Shown here: positions 6,189 through 13,911 of the stretch, piece after piece
Layout of the letters: every line of letters starts with the position of its first letter
Numbering within the stretch: position 1 is the first letter of the stretch
From: an uncultured Chloracidobacterium sp.
GTDB lineage: Bacteria; Acidobacteriota; Blastocatellia; Pyrinomonadales; Pyrinomonadaceae
Length of the DNA: 22,588 nucleotides
Reading direction: 5' to 3'
NCBI GenBank assembly: GCA_937941715.1
Contig: CALDGX010000070.1
Location: 1 to 22,588 of the forward strand
Program-made: the position numbers and the translations under genes
Notes under the pieces: model-generated
The model's input: only the letters and a program-made list of their open reading frames with translations
What the model was told of the DNA's origin: nothing
Databases searched by the model: none

Positions 6189-8468
6189 CTATTTAGATGC
6201 CCGAACCGAAATTACCACGCACTTCGAGGTGGGCGTAAAGCTGCGTTCGGCAAAGCTCTCGAGCGGTATCAACGGATTTGCCTCAGGGAAATAAGCCGCC
6301 GCACAATCCTCGGGAATTTCGTACTTTACTACGGTAAAGCCACGCACCTGACGCTCGCGGTCGCCAAAATAACTTGTGATATCGACACTCTGCCCGGAAA
6401 CCAGGCCGTGCTTTTCGATATCGGCGGCATTCATGAAGATGACCCTTCGGTGTCCATCGATCCCCCGATAACGGTCATCGAGTCCGTAGATCGTAGTGTT
6501 GAACTGATCGTGCGATCGGATCGTCGTCAGCATCAGACGGCCGGGCGGCAGATCGATCGCGTTGAGCCGACTGGCTTTGAACAAGGCCTTGCCGGCCGCG
6601 GTCGGAAATTTCCGCTCACGCGGCGGATTGGGCATATAAAAACCACCCTTTTCACGGATCCGTTCATTGTAGTTCTCGCATCCCGGGACGACCCGTGAAA
6701 TCGCGTCTCTGATCAGGTCGTAATTCGCGGCCATGCCCGCCCAATCAACGCTCGAACGGCCGGTCAAAACGGCTTTGGCAAGTTCACATACGATCCATGT
6801 CTCACTCCGCAAATGCTCAGATATCGGCTCGAAAATGCCCTTTGAAGTCTGTACGTTTAACATCGTGCTTTCGGTCGAGACAAACTGCTCGCCGCCGGCC
6901 TGAATATCGATCTCCGAGCGTCCGAGACAAGGCAGAATGATCGACGTCCTTCCGGGTGTGAGTGCCGTTCGGTTCAGCTTGGTGATGACCTGGACCGTCA
7001 GATCGCAGTTTGCCAGTGCGGCCGAGACCGCTTCGGTATCCGGCGATGCTGCGGCAAAATTTCCGCCCATCGCGAAGAAGACCTTTGCACGGCCATCGGC
7101 CATCGCGGCGATGGACTCGACCGTATTAAAGCCGTCATCTTTCGGAGATGTAAATCCGAACTCCGTTTCGAGATTTTCACGAAATTTCGGCAACATCTTT
7201 TCCCAAATGCCCATCGTTCGGTCGCCCTGAACATTTGAATGCCCGCGGACGGGGCACAATCCAGCACCCGGTTTGCCGATCGCACCGCGCATGAGATGCA
7301 GATTGACGATGTCCTGGATCGTGGCGACGGCGTCGGTGTGCTGCGTTACGCCCATCGCCCAGCATGTGATCAATGAACGCGCGTTCAGGATCATTTCGGC
7401 GGCGGCGGCGAACTGCTCGCGGCTGAACCCCGAGGCCGCCATGATCTCGTCCATCCCAACGGCATCGAGCGATGCTGCCGCCTCATCAAAGCCGACGGTA
7501 CAGTCCGCAATGAACTCATGATCGAGAACGCTGCCCGGCACCTCCCGCTCGCGCTCGAGCAGGATCTTCATTACGCCCTTAATAAACGCCATGTCGCCGC
7601 CGATGCGGACGGGCAGGTGGAGATCGGCGAGTTTGGCCGGTTTCAGCCCGAGCACGCCAAATGGGTTGCCGTGCTGCGGGTTAGGATCGGCAAAGCTCGA
7701 CAGTCCAACTTCGGGCAGCGGATTAACGGCGATCATCCTGGCGCCCGCGGCCTTGGCGGCGGCAAGCGACGAGAGCATTCGCGGCGAATTGGTTCCGGGA
7801 TTCTGCCCGATAACAATGACCAGGTCCGTCTTTTCGAAATCCTCAAGGCGGATTGTTGCCTTCCCGAGGCCGATCGACTCCGCGAGGGCAACGCTGGTCG
7901 ATTCGTGACACATATTCGAGCAGTCCGGCAGGTTATTGGTGCCAAATTGCCGAACGAATAGCTGATACAGGAACGCAGCCTCGTTCGAGGTACGGCCCGA
8001 CGTGTAAAAGACCGCCTCGTCGGGCGAGGCAAGGGATTTCAACTTATCGGCGATCAGGCCGATAGCGCCATCCCAGGATATCGGTTCGTAATGAGTACCG
8101 CCCTCACGCAATATGAGCGGCTCGGCAAGCCGGCCCTGGCCATTTAGCCAAAAATCCTCGCGGGCGGCGAGGTCCGCAACGCTGTGTTCGGCAAAGAACT
8201 CGGCACCGATCTTCTTCCTGGTGCCCTCGTCGGCCAGGGCCTTGGCGCCATTTTCGCAAAATTCGTTCATCGTGCGGTGTTCCGGATCGGGCCAGGCACA
8301 CGACTGGCAATCGATGCCGCCTTTCTGATTTAGTTTCATCAGCCCGCGCGTCCCGCGCACGACGCCCATTTTGCCGTAAACGTGTTTGAGGGCGTTTGTG
8401 ACAGCGTGAATTCCGGCCGACGTTTCGGGCGGCGGCGTAACTTTCAGTTTCGAAGGGTCGTTCTCCAT
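6189..8468 (-). CDS. FdhF/YdeP-family molybdopterin oxidoreductase
   Basis: A 759-residue protein of the molybdopterin oxidoreductase superfamily, formate-dehydrogenase-alpha-like (YdeP type). Near the N-terminus GGIDCQSCAWPDPEH (C54, C57) and EFCENGAKAL are hallmarks of this subfamily. SNMCHESTSVAL places C187 where formate dehydrogenases carry their Cys or selenocysteine molybdenum ligand. VIVIGQNPGTNSPRML and GNFAAASPDTEAVSAAL belong to the cofactor-binding domains, and the C-terminal region from about 640 is the molydopterin dinucleotide-binding domain. There is no Tat signal peptide, so the enzyme is cytoplasmic. The substrate is not proven; formate is only one possibility. fdhD lies 35 bp upstream on the same strand and probably shares its transcript. 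No other dehydrogenase subunits are nearby. Confidence 0.93.
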   Translation of the reverse strand: MENDPSKLKVTPPPETSAGIHAVTNALKHVYGKMGVVRGTRGLMKLNQKGGIDCQSCAWPDPEHRTMNEFCENGAKALADEGTRKKIGAEFFAEHSVADLAAREDFWLNGQGRLAEPLILREGGTHYEPISWDGAIGLIADKLKSLASPDEAVFYTSGRTSNEAAFLYQLFVRQFGTNNLPDCSNMCHESTSVALAESIGLGKATIRLEDFEKTDLVIVIGQNPGTNSPRMLSSLAAAKAAGARMIAVNPLPEVGLSSFADPNPQHGNPFGVLGLKPAKLADLHLPVRIGGDMAFIKGVMKILLEREREVPGSVLDHEFIADCTVGFDEAAASLDAVGMDEIMAASGFSREQFAAAAEMILNARSLITCWAMGVTQHTDAVATIQDIVNLHLMRGAIGKPGAGLCPVRGHSNVQGDRTMGIWEKMLPKFRENLETEFGFTSPKDDGFNTVESIAAMADGRAKVFFAMGGNFAAASPDTEAVSAALANCDLTVQVITKLNRTALTPGRTSIILPCLGRSEIDIQAGGEQFVSTESTMLNVQTSKGIFEPISEHLRSETWIVCELAKAVLTGRSSVDWAGMAANYDLIRDAISRVVPGCENYNERIREKGGFYMPNPPRERKFPTAAGKALFKASRLNAIDLPPGRLMLTTIRSHDQFNTTIYGLDDRYRGIDGHRRVIFMNAADIEKHGLVSGQSVDITSYFGDRERQVRGFTVVKYEIPEDCAAAYFPEANPLIPLESFAERSFTPTSKCVVISVRASK

Positions 8469-8482
8469 TTCTTCTAAATTAG

Positions 8483-8514
8483 TGATCAGTAATTACCAAA
8501 TTACTAACTGATCA
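8483..8514. repeat. Palindrome spanning the fdhD stop
   Basis: TGATCAG at 8483-8489 is mirrored by CTGATCA at 8508-8514, with further pairing of TAAT against ATTA inside. It fills the 35-bp gap between fdhD and the FdhF-like gene and covers the fdhD stop (8504-8506). It has no T-tract, so it is not a typical terminator; it could stabilise or process the message. Confidence 0.5.
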
Positions 8515-9376
8515 CAGGTGCATTAACGTTGATCGTTTGCCCCGCGCAATAGATATTGAACCGCCCGTCACGGACAAATCCGATCAGCGTCATGCCGTAT
8601 TCTCTTGCCAGCTCTACCGCGAGGCTTGATGGTGCCCCGACGGCGGCAAGGATCGGTATCCCGGCCATAAGGGCTTTCTGCACCAGTTCGAAGCTCGCAC
8701 GGCCTGAGACCAGCAATATCGTATCCGACAATGGCGTTTCACCGGCCATGATTTTCGCGCCGATGACCTTGTCGAGAGCGTTGTGGCGGCCGACGTCTTC
8801 GCGGACAATGTCGAGAGAGCCGTCGGCGTTGAATAATGCTGACGCGTGAAGTCCGCCTGTTGTTTCGAAAACGGTTTGTGTTTCGCGGAGTTTATGCGGC
8901 AGAGAATGAATAGTTTCCGCGTCGAGCCTTAAATTGCTTTCGACCTGTTTCACACCGGTCGCGAGGGCTTCGATAGAGGCTTTGCCGCAGACGCCGCAGC
9001 TTGAGGTTGTGTAAAAATTGCGTTCGAGGCGTTGCAGGTCGAGTTCGATGTTGTCTTTAAGGTCGACGCGAATAGTGTTTGAGTTCAATGCCGACGCACG
9101 GTCGAGCGTGCCTTTGTGGGAGCCGATCTTAAGGCCGCAGTGGCGAATTTGTTTGATCTGTTTTGGCGAGGTGAGAATTCCCTCGGTGAATAGAAAACCT
9201 GCGGCCAGCTCGCCGTCGTGGCCGGGCGTTCGCATTGTGATCGATACTGCTTTGTGCCTGCCATCGGGAAAGCCGATGCGAATCTCAAGCGGTTCCTCGA
9301 CTGCTAGCGCATCTGCAAACTCACGCCCGTCCGACGTTAATACGTTTACACTCATCTGAGATGCAGCTTCCACCAT
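8504..9376 (-). CDS. fdhD: Formate dehydrogenase accessory sulfurtransferase FdhD
   Basis: A 290-residue protein. FdhD moves sulfur from a cysteine desulfurase to the molybdenum cofactor, and FDH-type enzymes need this for activity. The CxxC pair of the family is C127-G-V-C130 in TTSSCGVCGKASIEAL. Other family blocks are RTPGHDGELAAGFLFTEGI (about 50-67), REDVGRHNALDKVIGA, and SGRASFELVQKALMAGIP followed by a GAPSSLAVELA segment. The start is uncertain: the ATG at 9376 and the ATG at 9355 are both possible and neither has a clear ribosome-binding site. The gene stands directly upstream of the FdhF-like gene on the same strand, so the two form an enzyme-plus-maturation-factor pair. Confidence 0.96.
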   Translation of the reverse strand: MVEAASQMSVNVLTSDGREFADALAVEEPLEIRIGFPDGRHKAVSITMRTPGHDGELAAGFLFTEGILTSPKQIKQIRHCGLKIGSHKGTLDRASALNSNTIRVDLKDNIELDLQRLERNFYTTSSCGVCGKASIEALATGVKQVESNLRLDAETIHSLPHKLRETQTVFETTGGLHASALFNADGSLDIVREDVGRHNALDKVIGAKIMAGETPLSDTILLVSGRASFELVQKALMAGIPILAAVGAPSSLAVELAREYGMTLIGFVRDGRFNIYCAGQTINVNAPVIS

Positions 9377-9402
9377 TGAATCTTAACAGAGAGAAGAATT
9401 TA

Positions 9403-9483
9403 AACGCAGAGACCTCTTGGAACGCAGAGAAAGAAATCCGATCATATTTTCTTTATCTCAGCGACCTCAGCGGTCTCTGCGTT
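9403..9483. repeat. Inverted-repeat element before fdhD
   Basis: AACGCAGAGACC at 9403-9414 is the exact reverse complement of GGTCTCTGCGTT at 9472-9483. A second direct copy of AACGCAGAGA starts at 9421. The element fills the gap between the fahA stop and fdhD. The 'cgcagaga...tctctgcg' style resembles dispersed intergenic palindromes of other genomes. It could form a hairpin in fahA read-through RNA. Confidence 0.7.
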
Positions 9484-9494
9484 GAATGATCTTA

Positions 9495-10832
9495 CTAAGC
9501 AGGCAAGATACGTCCGCGGCACTCGCCTAATCCGATGCGGCGAAATCCTTCGCGTTCGCAGAAGCCTTTCATGATGATCTCGTCGCCGTCTTCGAGGAAA
9601 CGGCGTTGCTCGCCGCTTGTCAGTTCGATCGGTTCGGTTCCGCGCCAGGTCATTTCCAGTAGACAGCCGCGTTCGCTCTTTTCTTTGCCGCTGACAGTGC
9701 CGGTCGCCAATAGGTCTCCAGTCTGCAGGTTGCAGCCGTTTGACGCATGGTGCGTCAGCATTTGGCCGATCGTCCAATAAAGGTCTTTTGTATTCGAACG
9801 CGAGATCTTGTGCGGCTCGATTCCCTCGCTTCGCATTTTTTCGGTCTGAATATAGACCTCAAGATTGATATCGAGGCCGCCGAACTTTCGGTTGTTGTCG
9901 TCAGACAAATAATCGAGCGGCTGCGGATCGTCTGCATCGCGTTCAAAAGCCGCCGTACGAAACGGTGCGAGAGCCTCCATCGTGACGACGTAGGGCGAGA
10001 TCGTCGTCGCGAAGTTCTTTGCTAGAAACGGACCCAATGGCTGGTATTCCCACGCCTGTATGTCGCGTGCGGACCAATCATTTACAAGGCACACGCCGAA
10101 GATGTGATCTTCGGCGTCTTTAATGTCGATCGGCGTGCCAAGCTCGTTTCCCTTCCCGACAAAGAAGCCCAGCTCCATTTCGTAATCAAGGCTCTTCGAC
10201 GGAATAAATTTTGGCGGAGCTTCCTGATCGGTACGGTTCTGCCCCTTAGGCCGCTTGATGTCCGTCCCCGAAATCACAATACTCGACGCCCGCCCGTGAT
10301 AACCGATCGGCACATATTTATAATTCGGCAGCAAAGGATTGTCAGGCCGAAACATCGACCCCACATTCGTCGCGTGAAATATTGAGCAGTAGAAATCGGT
10401 GTAGTCGCCGATTTCGAAAGGCGGGAAAATCTCGCAATCGCGAAATGGAATCAAATTTGTTTCGAGGATCTTTCTACTCGCCAACTCGCTGTCGAAACTT
10501 AACAAGTCAACCAGACGGAATCGGAGAGCATTCATGTCCTGACCCGATTCTTTTCCTGTAAGCGAACGGAGACCGCGGTCGCAAAAGAGAAGCTCCATAT
10601 CCATGACGGCTTCGCCAATCGGTGCGAATAAACCACGCTGATCACATTCGGACACGTCAAGAATAAAATCGCCGACTCTCACACCTACTCGCTCCTCGTG
10701 AACCCTTAGGTCGTGTCGAATGAATCGACAAAACGGCAAATTCTGTATCGGAAAATCCGTATTCGGATCGTTGGCGGATTCGACCCAGCTTTTGAGGTTC
10801 GGGTCGTGGGTTTCGTTGATTTCGTAGGTCAT
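9495..10832 (-). CDS. fahA: Fumarylacetoacetase
   Basis: Hydrolyses fumarylacetoacetate to fumarate and acetoacetate, the last step of tyrosine/homogentisate breakdown. The protein has 445 residues, near the family's usual length. The small N-terminal domain is about 1-135. In the catalytic domain D146 (DFYCSIFH), H153, E218 and E220 (YEMELGFFVG) and D252 (NDWSARD) correspond to the metal- and substrate-binding residues of mammalian FAH (D126, H133, E199, E201, D233). GYHGRASSIVISGTDIKRP is also conserved. The ATG at 10832 has no strong ribosome-binding site. Other homogentisate genes are not in the window; the uncharacterised gene at 11546-12463 is the nearest same-strand neighbour beyond the RAYT insertion. 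Confidence 0.97.
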   Translation of the reverse strand: MTYEINETHDPNLKSWVESANDPNTDFPIQNLPFCRFIRHDLRVHEERVGVRVGDFILDVSECDQRGLFAPIGEAVMDMELLFCDRGLRSLTGKESGQDMNALRFRLVDLLSFDSELASRKILETNLIPFRDCEIFPPFEIGDYTDFYCSIFHATNVGSMFRPDNPLLPNYKYVPIGYHGRASSIVISGTDIKRPKGQNRTDQEAPPKFIPSKSLDYEMELGFFVGKGNELGTPIDIKDAEDHIFGVCLVNDWSARDIQAWEYQPLGPFLAKNFATTISPYVVTMEALAPFRTAAFERDADDPQPLDYLSDDNNRKFGGLDINLEVYIQTEKMRSEGIEPHKISRSNTKDLYWTIGQMLTHHASNGCNLQTGDLLATGTVSGKEKSERGCLLEMTWRGTEPIELTSGEQRRFLEDGDEIIMKGFCEREGFRRIGLGECRGRILPA

Positions 10833-10853
10833 ATTTCAAGTTTATCAGCAAAG

Positions 10854-10883
10854 GCGGAAACCCGACCTGTTGGGAGGGTGCGC
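10854..10883 (+). repeat. REP, left arm
   Basis: The core reads CCCGACCTGTTGGGAGGGTG at 10861-10880. It is the inverted partner of 11501-11530, with one mismatch in 30. Its left edge GGCGGAAACC (10853-10862) is also mirrored by GGTTTCCGCC at 10967-10976, and GGTTTCTGCC occurs at 10931-10940, so the region down to the transposase stop is a small composite of REP pieces. It lies about 20 bp upstream of fahA. Confidence 0.85.
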
Positions 10884-10899
10884 AACTCAACGAGTTGCG
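10881..10899. repeat. Perfect hairpin in the REP composite
   Basis: CGCAACTC (10881-10888), a three-base loop AAC, and GAGTTGCG (10892-10899) form a perfect 8-bp stem. Imperfect palindromes of this size are the recognition structure of REP sequences. No T-tract follows, so I do not call it a terminator. Confidence 0.65.
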
Positions 10900-10978
10900 T
10901 GCGTCGCACACCATTGCTTGCTACCGCGCGGGTTTCTGCCACCGGAGGCACCCACTCTACCGCTCAGGTTTCCGCCTC

Positions 10979-11497
10979 CTAGAAGTTTGGCAGGTCGTCT
11001 CCTTGACCGTACAGAACATAGTCTATCGCACCTTCAACGTGTTTCGGTTTCCAAAGGTACCTTGTGCTGCCGCCTCTTGACCATACCTGCTGGTCCGATC
11101 TAACCAAGCCAGCCTCCCTCAATTCTCTCGTACAGTTGGATTTGAATCGATTCATTACCGGTTCCGGCTTGCCCGCCGCATTCACTACACAATGGACGTG
11201 ATTCGCCCTGACATTTAACGCATAAATCGAATGTCCCCGATGTTTACAAGCACTTTTGATCGCGCTTTCCACAACTGCTCGTTGCCTACCATCTAATACA
11301 AATACTTGGCCCGAAACATTCTCCGACATTTGGCTCTTTAGATTCGCACTAGGCAGTATTTTCGGAGTCGCGTAGATGTTCTTGCCGTGACGGTCGACCG
11401 ACTTTCGTTCATCGCCGTGGAGCCACGTTCCGTAAGTCCTGAACGTAATCAGATATGCGAGCGGGCTTTCGTTGTCGTCCCAATCGTAGTCTGTCAT
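10979..11497 (-). CDS. REP-associated tyrosine transposase (RAYT, Y1 family)
   Basis: A 172-residue HUH single-strand endonuclease of the IS200/RAYT type. YLITFRTYGTWLHGDER (about 15-31) is the typical N-terminal block. The metal-binding HUH motif is H100-V-H102 in RANHVHCVV. The helix GAIDYVLYGQG near the C-terminus supplies the likely catalytic tyrosine (Y160, or Y163). The ATG at 11497 is chosen over a GTG at 11506 because GGGAGGG lies 8 nt before it. That ribosome-binding site is itself part of the right-hand REP arm. The stop is only 2 nt beyond the left REP composite. RAYTs act on REP hairpins; host role is often unknown. The reading frame looks intact. Confidence 0.9.
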   Translation of the reverse strand: MTDYDWDDNESPLAYLITFRTYGTWLHGDERKSVDRHGKNIYATPKILPSANLKSQMSENVSGQVFVLDGRQRAVVESAIKSACKHRGHSIYALNVRANHVHCVVNAAGKPEPVMNRFKSNCTRELREAGLVRSDQQVWSRGGSTRYLWKPKHVEGAIDYVLYGQGDDLPNF

Positions 11498-11500
11498 ACT

Positions 11501-11530
11501 GCGCACCCTCCCAACAGGTCGGGTTTCTGC
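11501..11530 (-). repeat. REP, right arm (also supplies the RAYT ribosome-binding site)
   Basis: The core CACCCTCCCAACAGGTCGGG (11504-11523) is the inverted copy of the left arm. On the minus strand it reads GGGAGGG, 8 nt before the transposase ATG, a good Shine-Dalgarno match. The downstream end is about 15 bp from the stop of the 305-residue gene. Confidence 0.85.
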
Positions 11531-11545
11531 CTGCAGTCCGGCGGT

Positions 11546-12463
11546 CTACAAGATGCCCAACGCTTGCAGATCAGCGATCGGTTCGTCGAATGAGCACGAC
11601 CCGAAGGACCGTATGCCATCTCGGCGCAGGCGTTCGATCTGATGCAGGCTCAATGCGAATTCATTTCGCCATTTTACGTCTGACGGCTCAAATTCGAATA
11701 CCTCTTCGAACTCCTCCTCCATCACCGATTCGAGAAAGCTCCGGCGGTAACCCTCCATCGCAAATCCGGTCATCAGAAAGAGGTTGAGAAAGCCGTGCAT
11801 CGTTCCCTTAACGGAATTTGCCTCGTAGGTCAGCGGTCGAAAGCAGCGGATCGGATGATGCAGCCCGGCGGTAGCCTTGAACGGAACACCCGCGGCGACA
11901 CATGCCTCGACAAATTTTACTATCATCTCCGACCGCGGAAACGCATCGGCGGTAATGCCGCCCGTGCGTATCTTGGCACATTGGCCGGCGGCGGCGGTCG
12001 CGGCGATCAGGTCCGCATAACCCTCGGTCGGTGCGATCTCAAAAAAAGCCTGGACGCCGAACGGAAGTGCCGGCGAGACATTTTCGATCTCGTATTCCGT
12101 CATCGCCTTGATCTCAAGCGTGTCGCAAACGATGCCCGGCCCGTTCGCGGCGTTAAAGTCCTCGACCTGCCGTATCGCCTCGAACGGATTATTGCCGGTC
12201 ACGACGCTTACCCGCCATGCTGTTTCGGCGTCACGCGAGATAAAATCACGTGCGCAATCGTAAAATTCGCCAAGGCGCCCGATACCCACGACAAATCGGC
12301 CAAGCATCCATTTGTAATTGCTGTTGCGGTACGTCGCGTAGTTGATGACCGCTTCGGGCATCGACAGTTGTGACGGCGGGAAAAGGCCGGCGTAGTCGAT
12401 CGCACCCGCGAGCAGTGATCGGACTGACTCCATTACTGGCTGGTTCGGCACATTATTATCCAT
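11546..12463 (-). CDS. Uncharacterised cytoplasmic protein, possible TIM-barrel
   Basis: A 305-residue protein with the start at 12463 (MDNNVPNQP). The frame stays open up to 12547, but a good promoter lies at 12496-12524, inside that extension, so the longer form is unlikely; the ATG at 12433 is another candidate. I do not recognise the family. There is no signal peptide and no membrane segment. Alternating strands and helices, with KIRTGGITADAFP and GVPFKATAGLHHPIR near the middle, suggest a barrel-like enzyme fold with a conserved-looking GLHHP loop. The C-terminal third is acidic (EEEFEEVFEFEPSD). It is followed on the same strand by the RAYT unit and fahA; a link to aromatic amino acid breakdown is only a guess from position. 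Confidence 0.85.
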   Translation of the reverse strand: MDNNVPNQPVMESVRSLLAGAIDYAGLFPPSQLSMPEAVINYATYRNSNYKWMLGRFVVGIGRLGEFYDCARDFISRDAETAWRVSVVTGNNPFEAIRQVEDFNAANGPGIVCDTLEIKAMTEYEIENVSPALPFGVQAFFEIAPTEGYADLIAATAAAGQCAKIRTGGITADAFPRSEMIVKFVEACVAAGVPFKATAGLHHPIRCFRPLTYEANSVKGTMHGFLNLFLMTGFAMEGYRRSFLESVMEEEFEEVFEFEPSDVKWRNEFALSLHQIERLRRDGIRSFGSCSFDEPIADLQALGIL

Positions 12464-12495
12464 TAGTGAGTTTTGGCTTGTGTCGGCAATTTTTG

Positions 12496-12524
12496 ATGAT
12501 AAGGATATTGCCCCAATTTTACAA
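12496..12524 (-). promoter_or_regulatory. Sigma-70-type promoter for the 305-residue gene
   Basis: On the minus strand TTGTAA (12519-12524, 4 of 6 to consensus), a 17-bp spacer and TATCAT (12496-12501, 5 of 6). Transcription would begin near 12489, giving a leader of about 26 nt to the ATG at 12463, which supports that start. Confidence 0.5.
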
Positions 12525-12610
12525 CCCCGCGGTGGCCCACACCGCATGGCTTGCTTTTGCCGGACGCGTTGGAGTATCTTTGCTGAGAACAGAGCCCTTC
12601 AATTTTAGAA

Positions 12611-13120
12611 ATGCGTGTATTAGGAATCGATCCCGGCAGTGAAACTCTCGGCTGGGGCGTGGTTGAGGGCGTTGGCCTTAAATACGCGCTGGTCGATTAC
12701 GGCACCGTCAGATCAAATACCAGGCACGCGTTCTCAAAGCGTCTGCTGAATATCTACGATGCGGTTGCCGACCTGATGGCACTGCATTCGCCGGATGTGT
12801 TGTCTGTCGAAGACACGTTCTACGCCGTAAATGTCGGTGTCGCATTGAAACTAGGGCAGGTTCGCGGACTGATGCTGCTGCTGGCCGAGCAGCGGGGACT
12901 TGAGATCGCCGAGTACGCTCCGCGTCTGGTCAAGCAAACGGTCGTCGGGCACGGCAATGCCGAAAAGCAGCAGGTCGGTGAGATGGTCAGGCTGCTTTTA
13001 AGGCTCAAGGCCGTGCCGGCCCCGCACGACGCAGCCGACGCTCTGGCGATCGCGATCACCCATTTTCACCACGCCGGAATGCAGGACCGCATCCGGAAAG
13101 CTCAGACCGGAATGAAATAG
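12611..13120 (+). CDS. ruvC: Holliday junction resolvase RuvC
   Basis: A 169-residue endonuclease that resolves Holliday junctions with RuvAB during recombinational repair. The catalytic acidic residues are visible: D7 in GIDPGSETLGWG, E67 in LSVEDTFYAVNV, and D140 and D143 in PHDAADALA. They match the positions in E. coli RuvC (D7, E66, D138, D141). The length is typical. The ATG at 12611 lies within a poor ribosome-binding context. ruvA and ruvB are not nearby. The next gene, a secreted SH3 protein, starts 26 bp after the stop on the same strand and may be co-transcribed. The gene is divergent from the 305-residue gene, sharing a gap of about 150 bp. Confidence 0.97.
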   Translation: MRVLGIDPGSETLGWGVVEGVGLKYALVDYGTVRSNTRHAFSKRLLNIYDAVADLMALHSPDVLSVEDTFYAVNVGVALKLGQVRGLMLLLAEQRGLEIAEYAPRLVKQTVVGHGNAEKQQVGEMVRLLLRLKAVPAPHDAADALAIAITHFHHAGMQDRIRKAQTGMK

Positions 13121-13146
13121 CGTCCGGATAAGTTGGGGACAACGCG

Positions 13147-13902
13147 ATGAAATTCCCATTTGTCATTTTTGCGTTAGGTTTGCTCTTCTTTACATCAGGC
13201 TCCGTTCCCGCCCAACGGCGAACCGATACAACAGCGTCTGCCAAGCGTCAGGCCGGCGAGATCGGTCAGACGGCCGTCGTCATTGACGAAACGCTTTCGG
13301 TGCTTCGCGACCGGCCGAGCCTTTATGCCCAGACAGTTTTGCGTGTCGGCCGCGGACGCAAAGTACAAATATTGGGAGTGGCCGAGGCTGACGGCGTCAA
13401 ATTTTACAGGGTTGCCGCTCCGACCAATTTTGGATGGATTCAGGCCGACGCGGTGTTTGGCAAGTTCAGGCCCGGCGACGAAGAGCGGCTTGCCCGGATG
13501 GTCCAGGCCGCCGAAGGGTTTGATCAACTCGAGATCGCGGTCGAGTTTTTCATGCTCTACCCGAACTCTAAATTTCGCCCATCGACACTGCTTCTTTACG
13601 GCGACCTGATCGAATTAGCCGCGGCCAAACTGTCGAAGGACGCGTCAAGCCGTCTAAAACGACCAGAAATGGCCGCGTCTGCGGCTCCGATCCATAGCTA
13701 CTATCTCAACTTCAATATGCTTGACCGGTACCGCAAACTGGGTATCGTGTTCGTCTTCAATTCCGCCACAAAACAATATCATTACGACGGCGCGAGCTGG
13801 GCCGAGATAATCACCAAGTTCCCTGCCAGCCCCGAGGCCGCCGAGGCCAAAAAACGGATGGAAGTATTGAAGCAGAAAATGGAGCGCACGCCCGCCAAGT
13901 GA
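13147..13902 (+). CDS. Secreted protein with bacterial SH3 domain
   Basis: A 251-residue protein with a signal peptide (MKFPFVIFALGLLFFTSGSV then PAQ). Residues about 44-105 form a bacterial SH3 (SH3b) domain: VVIDETLSVLRDRPSLYAQ, a GRKVQILGVAEADG turn, and FGWIQADAVFG at the end. Such domains commonly bind peptidoglycan or peptides in the envelope. The rest is helical, with FMLYPNSKFRPSTLLLYGDL and FPASPEAAEAKKRMEVL resembling single TPR-like units. A GGGGA sits 8 nt before the ATG. It follows ruvC by 26 bp and converges on psuG with a 9-bp gap. The exact role is unknown. Confidence 0.88.
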   Translation: MKFPFVIFALGLLFFTSGSVPAQRRTDTTASAKRQAGEIGQTAVVIDETLSVLRDRPSLYAQTVLRVGRGRKVQILGVAEADGVKFYRVAAPTNFGWIQADAVFGKFRPGDEERLARMVQAAEGFDQLEIAVEFFMLYPNSKFRPSTLLLYGDLIELAAAKLSKDASSRLKRPEMAASAAPIHSYYLNFNMLDRYRKLGIVFVFNSATKQYHYDGASWAEIITKFPASPEAAEAKKRMEVLKQKMERTPAK

Positions 13903-13911
13903 TCGCCGCTA

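Larger units (their letters stand above)
10853..11530 (-). mobile_element. RAYT gene flanked by inverted REP copies
   Basis: The unit consists of a REP-type sequence at 10854-10883, further shorter copies up to 10976, the transposase gene 10979-11497, and a REP copy in opposite orientation at 11501-11530. The outer 30-bp arms match at 29 of 30 positions as inverted repeats. This is the layout of REP-associated tyrosine transposase (RAYT) loci, which are usually vertically kept, single-copy genes rather than active insertion sequences. It sits between fahA and the uncharacterised gene at 11546-12463. I see no target-site duplication. Confidence 0.85.

Noticed and set aside
7890..7925. Selenocysteine at the molybdenum ligand of the FdhF-like enzyme
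   Set aside because: The codon at residue 187 encodes ordinary Cys within SNMCHES; no in-frame TGA is involved.
7518..7961. Plus-strand open frame inside the FdhF-like gene
   Set aside because: It is antisense to a gene with clear family motifs throughout; Arg/Gly-rich shadow translation.
10979..11530. A recently active insertion sequence
   Set aside because: No target-site duplication is seen and the gene is a RAYT-type domesticated transposase with REP flanks, not a typical IS200/IS605 element.
11795..12373. A 192-codon open frame on the plus strand
   Set aside because: It is wholly antisense to the 305-residue gene, which has a promoter and normal protein composition.
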